Source: Spirochaetaceae bacterium (GTDB lineage Bacteria; Spirochaetota; Spirochaetia; Treponematales; Rectinemataceae). Taken from it: 5,330 nucleotides of DNA. Numbering within the stretch: the stretch's first letter is position 1; each line of letters starts with the position of its first letter. Made by a program: the position numbers and the translations under genes. Of this stretch, positions 1 through 5,112 are shown piece by piece. Location: assembly GCA_016794765.1 (NCBI GenBank), contig JAEUJG010000328.1, positions 1 to 5,330 on the forward strand, in the 5' to 3' direction. Below the pieces are notes generated by a model. That model was given only the letters and a program-made list of their open reading frames with translations. It did no database searches and was not told the DNA's origin.

Positions 1-693
1 TGGCTACCCCTGGAGACGACGCTTCAAGGGAACAGCTTCACCGCGGCCTGGGGCGAAGGAGCCCGACAATGGCGCGAAGGCCTCGCGAAGCGCGCCGCCG
101 CCCTCTTTCCGATCCGCGAGGCCTGGGAGCGATACCCGGCCGTCGTCCTTCCCGGCGAGCCCGTGCCCGCGGTCCTTCCCGGAGAAAAGGCCATGCGCGA
201 CGGCTTCCGCGCCGAACTGGCCTTGTTGGTTTCCCGGGAGCTCGAGGAGCGCGTCGCCTCGCTGCAGGCCGAGTTCCGCCGCTCAGGGGATGCGGCGACG
301 CTCAACCGGCTCGGCGTCCTCTACGCCCGCTTTGGCCAGCTCGACAAGGCCGAGGCGCAGTTCCTCGAGTCGGCGCGAAGGAAGGAGACCGCCGCGGTCC
401 GCTTCAACCTCGGCAGCCTTTCCTTCGCGCGGGCCAAGTACAAGGACGCGCTGGCCCACTACGAGCGGGCCTTGGCCGTCGGCCGGAACGACGATCCCAA
501 GACTCTCCTGGCGATAGCGCGAACCCAGTCCGAACTCGGGCGCCGGGAAGCCGCGGCGGCAACCTTCGACCGTTTGCGGGCGCGTGATCCCGCGCTCGCG
601 GAGCGCTTCGCCTACCTCGGCCTGGCCGCCGAGGCGACGGGCCGCGCCGGCCAGGCGGAAGCCGGCGGAAGGAGCCTCGAATGGCTGGAATGA
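1..693 (+). CDS. TPR-repeat protein, 3' part (probable transglutaminase-like/TPR protein), 5' truncated by window edge
   Basis: The frame is open from the first base to the TGA at 691-693, giving 230 residues with no start that must be used, so the gene begins outside the window. The first residues (WLPLETT, then FTAAWGEGARQW) resemble the end of a bacterial transglutaminase-like domain, where a W-x-P-L-E-x-T strand is followed by a helix; this part is inference. Residues about 98-220 hold four TPR-like helix pairs: 98-129 (N-R-L-G-V-L-Y then DKAEAQF), 131-164 (FNLGSLSF then ALAHYERAL), 166-199 (degenerate, ELGRREAAAATF) and 200-220 (FAYLGLAAEATG). TPRs bind protein partners. An internal GTG at 163 could start a shorter protein, but the homology-like sequence upstream argues against it. 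The gene overlaps the next one, so the two are probably co-transcribed. The TPR call is firm; the transglutaminase link is tentative. Confidence 0.8.
   Translation, partial: WLPLETTLQGNSFTAAWGEGARQWREGLAKRAAALFPIREAWERYPAVVLPGEPVPAVLPGEKAMRDGFRAELALLVSRELEERVASLQAEFRRSGDAATLNRLGVLYARFGQLDKAEAQFLESARRKETAAVRFNLGSLSFARAKYKDALAHYERALAVGRNDDPKTLLAIARTQSELGRREAAAATFDRLRARDPALAERFAYLGLAAEATGRAGQAEAGGRSLEWLE
669..674 (+). promoter_or_regulatory. Shine-Dalgarno that decides the lipoprotein start
   Basis: AAGGAG lies inside the end of the TPR gene, 6 nt before the ATG at 681 and 15 nt before the alternative ATG at 690. The spacing favours 681. The ATG at 690 forms an ATGA overlap with the upstream stop codon (690-693), a classic coupling arrangement, so it remains a possible re-initiation start. 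Both starts are in the same frame and both leave a usable signal peptide. Confidence 0.6.
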
Positions 694-2558
694 ACATACA
701 CAAGCGCCCCGCCGCGCTCCTCGCCGCGGCAGCCCTGATCCTCGCCGCGTCCTGCGTCGAGCCCCTGGACCTCGTGTCCGTCCTCGAGCAGCGCATCGAG
801 GAGGCGAACTATGTCCCGACGGGAAAGCTTGCGGTTTATGTAAACGGAGTCGCCAAGGAGGACGGGAGCTCCATCTCCTTGCCCGGAGTCCCCGCCACCG
901 CGACCAGCAATGTCAGCATCGTCCTCGCCAACGAGGGCGACGGCGTCCTCAGGCTCACGAGCGATCCGCCCGCCGCGCTGGGCGGCGACGACGCGGCGGC
1001 GTTCGCGCTGAACGCCCAGCCCGCCGTCGTCTTGCCGCCAGGCGCCGAATTGACCCACTCCCTGTTCTTCAAGCCGGCGAGCGCGGGTTCGAAGAAGGCG
1101 ACATTGGCCTTCGCGAACGACGGCAGGTCGTCGCGCGCCTTCTCCCTCTCCCTCTCCGGAAACGCGGGTTCCACGCCCGCTCCCGCGATGGAGCTTTCGC
1201 TCGCGGGCATCGCGGTCGGCAGGGGCTCCACCAGGGACTTCCCGAAGACGATTCGGACCAAGACGAGCGCGTCACTCGAGTTCCAGATACGCAACGGCGG
1301 GACCGCCATCCTCGGCGGCTGCTCGGTCGGCGTCTCCGGCGCGGACGCGTCTGCCTTCTCGGTCACGCAATCGCCCGCCGCGACGGTCGCGGCCGGCGCG
1401 TCGACGTCCTTCCGGCTCGCCTTCTCCCCCGCGGCGGCCAGATTCCATTCGGCCATCGTGACGGTGAACAGCGATGATCCCAATTATCCTCAGTATTCCT
1501 TCAATGTCTCGGGTGAGGGCACCGAATGGCACGGCATCGCGGTCCTCGATTCCTCTGGCGATGTCGGCGCGGGGACATCGCTCGGCGCGGCGGGCTCCAT
1601 CGTGTCGCTCGCCTACGTCGACACCACGAGTCAGAGCCTCAAAATCAAGCGGTCTTCCGACGGGAGCCTTTCCTGGTCGTCGGCGTATTCCCCCGATCCC
1701 GGCGCGGGAGCGGTCGCGCCCTCCCTCGTACTCGCCGGCGCGGACGTCTATGTAGCGTACAAGGCGGGCGCGGATCTGCGCGTGGTCAAGGGCTCGGGAG
1801 GCATCGCCTGGGCGATGCCGGACGTCGTCGATACAAGCGTGACCTCCCTCGCGGGCGACGCCGCCTTGGCATGGGACGGTACCAGCTTGCTCGTGGGCTA
1901 TGGCAGAGATCCTTACCTCGCAAACAACGATATATACATTGCTGTCTCGGTGAACGGACTGGACTGGACAAGCTCCAGGGTGTCGTCAACCAGGAGGGGC
2001 ATCGCCACGGCCGTCGGGACCAAATCCGGTGCCGGAGGGCTGTTCTCCGCCACGAGCTACGGTTCCAGGCTTTGGATCGACAACCATGTGACCGGCGCCT
2101 GGATTTCCCGCGAAGTCGGCACTGCGGCCACTTCCGGTCCCGACCTCGTCATGGCCTCCGATACGAAAGCCCTCATCGTCTACCGCGAGACGCCCGCGCA
2201 AGACGTAAAGTTCGTCGCGCGGGAACGCAAGCTCAACGGGGCTAGCTATGATTTGCTGGGGAGCGCTCCCGTGACAGTCGACTCCGGGGTAGACGTCGGC
2301 TCCGCCTCCATCGCATGCGCTCCGGGAGGAGGAACGATCTATGTCAGTTACTACGATGCGACCAACAAGGACTTGAAGCTCGCGAAATCGACTGACGGAG
2401 GCGCCCATTGGTCCCTCCAGACCGTGGACGCATCGGGCGATGTGGGGCAGTACAGCTCCGTGGCCGAGGAGGGCGGTAATGTCTACATCTCCTACTACGA
2501 CGCGACGAACAAGGATCTGAAGCTGGCGAAATCGATCGACGGCGGAGCGGGCTGGTAA
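681..2558 (+). CDS. Putative lipoprotein with two ASH/choice-of-anchor-D-like domains and a seven-bladed beta-propeller
   Basis: This is a 625-residue exported protein. Residues 1-24 form a lipoprotein signal: N-terminal His-Lys-Arg, a hydrophobic Ala/Leu stretch and LAAS before Cys25. Leu at -4 rather than -3 fits the relaxed spirochaetal lipobox. Residues about 40-160 and 165-280 are two beta-sandwich modules of the ASPM-SPD-2-Hydin/choice-of-anchor-D type, with patterns such as DDAAAFAL...LPPG...FFKPASAG and GADASAFSV...AAGASTSFRLAFSP...VNSDDP. Residues 284-625 are repeats of about 45-52 residues, nearly all ending in Trp. I count seven: 284-332, 333-377, 378-429, 430-474, 475-525 (ends in Leu), 526-577 and 578-625. 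Asp-box-like S-x-D-G-x-x-x-W occurs in the first and last two. The SGDVG...YYDATNKDLKLA repeat type is common in bacterial surface proteins of unknown ligand. No catalytic sialidase residues are recognisable, so a binding or adhesive role is more likely than an enzyme. Which membrane leaflet it sits in cannot be told. Confidence 0.85.
   Translation: MAGMNIHKRPAALLAAAALILAASCVEPLDLVSVLEQRIEEANYVPTGKLAVYVNGVAKEDGSSISLPGVPATATSNVSIVLANEGDGVLRLTSDPPAALGGDDAAAFALNAQPAVVLPPGAELTHSLFFKPASAGSKKATLAFANDGRSSRAFSLSLSGNAGSTPAPAMELSLAGIAVGRGSTRDFPKTIRTKTSASLEFQIRNGGTAILGGCSVGVSGADASAFSVTQSPAATVAAGASTSFRLAFSPAAARFHSAIVTVNSDDPNYPQYSFNVSGEGTEWHGIAVLDSSGDVGAGTSLGAAGSIVSLAYVDTTSQSLKIKRSSDGSLSWSSAYSPDPGAGAVAPSLVLAGADVYVAYKAGADLRVVKGSGGIAWAMPDVVDTSVTSLAGDAALAWDGTSLLVGYGRDPYLANNDIYIAVSVNGLDWTSSRVSSTRRGIATAVGTKSGAGGLFSATSYGSRLWIDNHVTGAWISREVGTAATSGPDLVMASDTKALIVYRETPAQDVKFVARERKLNGASYDLLGSAPVTVDSGVDVGSASIACAPGGGTIYVSYYDATNKDLKLAKSTDGGAHWSLQTVDASGDVGQYSSVAEEGGNVYISYYDATNKDLKLAKSIDGGAGW
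2256..2555 (+). repeat. Last two propeller blades, conserved coding repeat
   Basis: Blades 6 and 7 share a 24-codon core at 2340-2411 and 2484-2555, offset by 144 nt (48 codons). By hand, 21 of 24 residues and 54 of 72 bases agree. Ten of the thirteen differing codons are synonymous, so this is an old, selected protein repeat rather than a recent DNA duplication. The second copy runs directly into the TAA stop. Confidence 0.85.
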
Positions 2559-2562
2559 TCAT

Positions 2563-2579
2563 GCGGCCGCGTCGGCCGC
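2563..2579 (+). terminator. GC hairpin just after the lipoprotein stop, possible terminator
   Basis: GCGGCCG (2563-2569) and CGGCCGC (2573-2579) form a perfect 7-bp stem with a 3-nt loop, starting 4 nt after the stop codon. No T-tract follows immediately; the nearest T-run is TTTT at 2597-2600. It may protect the mRNA 3' end or terminate weakly, and it is not a canonical intrinsic terminator. Confidence 0.35.
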
Positions 2580-2625
2580 GGGCTTGACGGGCGGGATTTT
2601 GCGATCCCCTCCCTGGTCCCGCGCT

Positions 2626-2654
2626 TTGCCTTCTCGCCGGGGGCTGGGTATCTT
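2626..2654 (+). promoter_or_regulatory. Possible sigma70 promoter for the outer-membrane protein gene
   Basis: TTGCCT (2626-2631) and TATCTT (2649-2654) are separated by 17 nt and each matches 4 of 6 consensus bases. Transcription would begin near 2661, leaving a leader of about 44 nt that contains AAGGAG (2693-2698), 6 nt before the ATG at 2705. Matches of this quality are common by chance. The placement between a hairpin and a well-formed ribosome site is the main support. Confidence 0.35.
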
Positions 2655-2704
2655 GGGAATAGGCATATCGCCCCGCCAAGATCGTCCTCGACAAGGAGAA
2701 GGTC

Positions 2705-3448
2705 ATGGAAAATTCTCGGCTCCTGTCCCTCGTCGCCATTCTGGCTCTCGCCCCGGCCGCCCTCTTCGCCCAGGCCTTCCTTGACGTGGAGGGCGGAACC
2801 GCCTTCACGGGCTACAACGACGTCCGCATCCCGAGCGCCACGGGCGACCTTGTTTCGCTCAAGACCGAGATCGCCTCGGCGCCGGCCTTGGCCCTGCGGG
2901 TCCGGACGGGCTACACCTTCGGCGGGCGCCACACGGTGCTGGCCTTGGCCGCGCCCTTGAACGTTTACGGTTCCGGCACCCTGGCCCGTACGATCAGCTA
3001 CCAGGGCGTCTCCTTCCCCGCGGGCACGGAGGTCTCCTCGCTCTACCGCTTCGACTCCTTCCGCTTGGGCTACCGCTACGCCTTCGTGAAGAACGACGCG
3101 CTCGCGCTGGCCGCCGGCCTCACGGGCAAGCTCCGGAGCGCCGACATCGCGATCTGGAGCGCCTCGGCCTACGCCCACCGGGGCGACCTCGGCGTCGTGC
3201 CCCTCCTGAGCCTCCTCGTCGAGTGGCGCTTCACGGAGCCCTTCAGCCTTCTCCTCGACGCGGACGCCCTCGCGTCGCCCTTCGGTCGGGCGGAGGACGC
3301 CCTCCTGGCCCTCCAGTACCACCCATCGGAGCGGGTGGCCGCCCGCATCGGCTACCGGATCCTGGAGGGCGGTTCGGAGGGCGGCGGCAACGTCTACACC
3401 TTCGCGCTCTTCCATTACCTGACGGCGGGCCTGCGGGTGGAGCTCTAG
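2705..3448 (+). CDS. Probable outer-membrane beta-barrel protein of unknown function
   Basis: This is a complete 247-residue secreted protein. The start at 2705 is supported by AAGGAG 6 nt upstream and by the signal peptide that begins there: Arg5, hydrophobic residues 6-21, and a likely cleavage after Ala24 (A-Q-A before FLDVEGG). The mature part has no long hydrophobic helix. It is rich in alternating polar/apolar stretches with aromatic residues and Gly, for example LRVRTGYTFGG, FRLGYRYAFV, LAAGLTGKL, VAARIGYRIL and VYTFALFHYL, as expected of antiparallel transmembrane strands. About ten strands could fit. It ends in GLRVEL rather than the aromatic residue of the usual BAM signal, which is atypical. 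No family is recognised; a small porin-like or structural barrel is the best description. It lies after the lipoprotein gene in the same direction, 146 bp away, so it may be a separate unit or a distal operon member. Confidence 0.75.
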   Translation: MENSRLLSLVAILALAPAALFAQAFLDVEGGTAFTGYNDVRIPSATGDLVSLKTEIASAPALALRVRTGYTFGGRHTVLALAAPLNVYGSGTLARTISYQGVSFPAGTEVSSLYRFDSFRLGYRYAFVKNDALALAAGLTGKLRSADIAIWSASAYAHRGDLGVVPLLSLLVEWRFTEPFSLLLDADALASPFGRAEDALLALQYHPSERVAARIGYRILEGGSEGGGNVYTFALFHYLTAGLRVEL

Positions 3449-3504
3449 CGGCGAAGGGCGAGCTCCGCCGCGCCCGTTCGGGGCCGCGGGACCGCGGAGT
3501 CCTG

Positions 3505-3540
3505 CCGTGCCCCCGCCGACAAAAGAAGCGGGGGCAGCGG
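3505..3540 (+). terminator. Hairpin after the outer-membrane protein gene, possible terminator
   Basis: TGCCCCCGC (3508-3516) pairs perfectly with GCGGGGGCA (3528-3536) around an A-rich 11-nt loop. CCG (3505-3507) and CGG (3538-3540) can extend the stem past one bulged G. No T-run follows, so it may be an mRNA-stabilising 3' hairpin that works with the stronger hairpin 13 nt further on. Confidence 0.4.
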
Positions 3541-3552
3541 AGAAGCCCGGAG

Positions 3553-3589
3553 AAAGCGCGACGGCGCCGCGTGGGCGCCGTCGTGCTTT
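3553..3589. terminator. Bidirectional intrinsic terminator between convergent genes
   Basis: AAAGCGCGACGGCGCC (3553-3568) and GGCGCCGTCGTGCTTT (3574-3589) form a 16-bp stem with one G-T wobble and a 5-nt loop. The A-run on the left arm and T-run on the right arm give a short U-stretch in either direction (GCTTTC going right, GCTTTCTCC going left). It lies about 105 bp after the outer-membrane protein stop and 80 bp after the stop of the - strand gene, so it can serve both. A smaller hairpin, AGGCGC/GCGCCT (3627-3643), lies between it and the - strand gene. Confidence 0.75.
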
Positions 3590-3669
3590 CGAGGACTTCG
3601 GAGCGAGGGGAGACGCGGGAGCATCAAGGCGCGCGGAGCGCCTCGGGCATCCCGGTTCTCCCCCTTTCC

Positions 3670-5004
3670 TTACTTCCCGAGCTTGTTTTTCTTGCAGAAC
3701 TCGTCGAGGACCTCGGTGAGGTTGGGGCTGCCGATCTCCTGGAGATCGTAGCCGACCTTGACCGTGGGCTTCTGGATCTTGACGATGCGGTTCAGGTCGA
3801 TCGGGGTCGCGATGACGACGGTGTCGCAGTCGGTCTTGTTGATCGTGGCCTCGAGGTCCTTCACCTGCTGGTCGCCGTAGCCCATGGCGGGGAGGAGGGT
3901 GCCGATGTTCGGGTAGATCTTGAAGGTCTCGGCGAGCTTGCCCACGGTGTAGGGGCGGGGATCGACGAGTTCCTTGGCGCCGAACTTGCGGGCCGCGACG
4001 GTGCCGGCGCCGATCTTCATGTGGCCGTGGGTGAGGGTCGGGCCGTCCTCGACGACGAGGCAGCGCTTGCCCTTGATGAGCTCGGGCTTGTCCACGCTGA
4101 TGGGGGAGGCGCCGTCGATGACGAGGGCCTTGGGGTTGATCCGCTCGATGGACTCGCGGACGGTCTGGATGCCCTCGGGACCGGCGGAGTCGATCTTGTT
4201 GATCACGACGACGTCGGCCATGCGGAGGGTGCACTCGCCGGGGTAGAAGGAGGTCTCGTTGCCGGGGCGGTGGGGGTCGGCGACGGTGATCATGAGGTCC
4301 TGCTTGTAGAAGGGGAAGTCGTTGTTGCCGCCGTCCCAGAGGATGACGTCGGCCTCCTTCTCGGCCTCGCGGATGATGGCCTCGTAGTCGACGCCGGCGT
4401 AAATGACGTTGCCGCGGACGACGTGGGGCTCGTACTCCTCCATCTCCTCGATGGTGCACTTGTGCTTCTTGAGGTCCTCGACCGTGGCGAAGCGCTGGAC
4501 CTTCTGGGCGACGAGGTCGCCGTAGGGCATCGGGTGGCGGATGGCGACGACCTTGAGGCCCTTCTCCATGAGGAGCTGGACGATCTTGCGGGAGGTCTGG
4601 CTCTTGCCGGCGCCGGTGCGGACCGCGCCGACGGCGATCACGGGCTTGGTGGACTTGATCTGGGTGTCCTTGGGGCCGAGGAGGGAGAAGGCGGCGCCCG
4701 CGGCGTTGACGATGGCGCTCATGCCCATGACGTGGCTGTAGGGGACGTCGGAGTAGGCGAAGACGCACTCGTCGACGTTGTGCTCCTTGATGAGCTTGGG
4801 AAGGTCGGCCTCGAGGTAGATGGGGATGCCGGCGGGGTAGAGCTTCCCGGCGAGCTCGGCGGGGTACTTGCGGCCGGCGATGTCGGGGATCTGCGCGGCG
4901 GTGAAGGCCACGACGTTGTAGTTCTCGTTGTTGCGGAAATAGGTGTTGAAGTTGTGGAAGTCGCGGCCCGCGGCTCCGATGATGATGACGTTTCGCTTCG
5001 CCAT
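3670..5004 (-). CDS. Cyclic 2,3-diphosphoglycerate synthetase-like P-loop NTPase (COG2403-type predicted GTPase)
   Basis: This is a complete 444-residue cytosolic protein, near the length of the archaeal enzyme that closes 2,3-diphosphoglycerate to its cyclic form using ATP. Residues 5-40 look like a Rossmann-type beta-alpha-beta with a Gly loop (IIIGAAGRDFHNFN). Residues 122-140 hold a P-loop, AVRTGAGKSQTSRK, with Lys134 and Ser135; the first Gly of the standard Walker A is replaced by Val128. VILWDGGNND (220-229) is a Walker-B-like strand and VVVINKID (265-272) matches the NKxD guanine-recognition motif, hence the predicted-GTPase label. HGHMKIGAG (326-334) and GYGDQQ (375-380) look like conserved loops. 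The start has AAGGAAGG 8 nt upstream. Codons end overwhelmingly in C or G, with Lys almost always AAG and Ile ATC, suggesting high expression. It is monocistronic here, with its own promoter and terminator. Family membership is solid; substrate and role in a bacterium are unproven, since cyclic diphosphoglycerate is known mainly from methanogens. Confidence 0.87.
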   Translation of the reverse strand: MAKRNVIIIGAAGRDFHNFNTYFRNNENYNVVAFTAAQIPDIAGRKYPAELAGKLYPAGIPIYLEADLPKLIKEHNVDECVFAYSDVPYSHVMGMSAIVNAAGAAFSLLGPKDTQIKSTKPVIAVGAVRTGAGKSQTSRKIVQLLMEKGLKVVAIRHPMPYGDLVAQKVQRFATVEDLKKHKCTIEEMEEYEPHVVRGNVIYAGVDYEAIIREAEKEADVILWDGGNNDFPFYKQDLMITVADPHRPGNETSFYPGECTLRMADVVVINKIDSAGPEGIQTVRESIERINPKALVIDGASPISVDKPELIKGKRCLVVEDGPTLTHGHMKIGAGTVAARKFGAKELVDPRPYTVGKLAETFKIYPNIGTLLPAMGYGDQQVKDLEATINKTDCDTVVIATPIDLNRIVKIQKPTVKVGYDLQEIGSPNLTEVLDEFCKKNKLGK

Positions 5005-5034
5005 TGTATGTTCCTTCCTTTTGCAGGCGGGGTT

Positions 5035-5059
5035 CGGCCCCCCCTTTCGGGACGGGCCG
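5035..5059 (-). promoter_or_regulatory. GAAA-capped hairpin at the predicted 5' end of the cDPGS-like mRNA
   Basis: Read on the - strand, CGGCCC (5059-5054) pairs with GGGCCG (5040-5035), and CCC (5051-5049) pairs with GGG (5044-5042) around a GAAA tetraloop. A small 2x1 internal loop (GU opposite G) separates the helices. The promoter predicts a start near 5057-5059, so the RNA would begin at or inside this stem. It ends 15 nt before the Shine-Dalgarno and leaves the ribosome site open. A 5'-end stabiliser is the simplest reading. Confidence 0.55.
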
Positions 5060-5112
5060 CGGGCAGTATAAACCCCTATCCAAGACTGTCAAGCGAGGGT
5101 TTTGGCCCGTCC
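5050..5112. repeat. 9-bp inverted repeat bracketing the cDPGS-like promoter
   Basis: GGACGGGCC (5050-5058) and GGCCCGTCC (5104-5112) are perfect inverted copies separated by 45 bp. The interval contains the whole -10/-35 pair (5065-5092). One arm covers the predicted transcription start and the other lies just upstream of -35. They could be paired operator half-sites. Chance is not excluded in such GC-rich DNA. Confidence 0.45.
5065..5092 (-). promoter_or_regulatory. Strong sigma70-type promoter of the cDPGS-like gene
   Basis: On the - strand, TTGACA (5092-5087) is a perfect -35 box and TATACT (5070-5065) matches 5 of 6 bases of the -10 box, with a 16-nt spacer. The region is markedly AT-richer than its surroundings. 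Transcription should start near 5058, about 54 nt before the ATG at 5004. Few promoters in such GC-rich DNA come this close to consensus, consistent with a highly expressed housekeeping-type gene. Confidence 0.8.

Noticed and set aside
1530..2558. Propeller as an active sialidase because of Asp-box-like motifs
   Set aside because: Asp boxes are structural and occur in many non-enzymatic propellers. I find no arginine triad or Tyr/Glu arrangement pointing to sialidase catalysis.
2553..2704. Frameshift or premature stop truncating the lipoprotein
   Set aside because: No frame downstream of the TAA continues the repeat (SLQTVDASGDVG-like). The seven-repeat count with N-terminal strand closure explains the ending.
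2495..5092. 865-codon open frame on the - strand across three genes and the intergenic region
   Set aside because: Its translation is Arg/Gly/Pro-rich low-complexity sequence, a frame shadow of the cDPGS-like gene on the same strand and antisense to the others. It also crosses the terminator hairpins.
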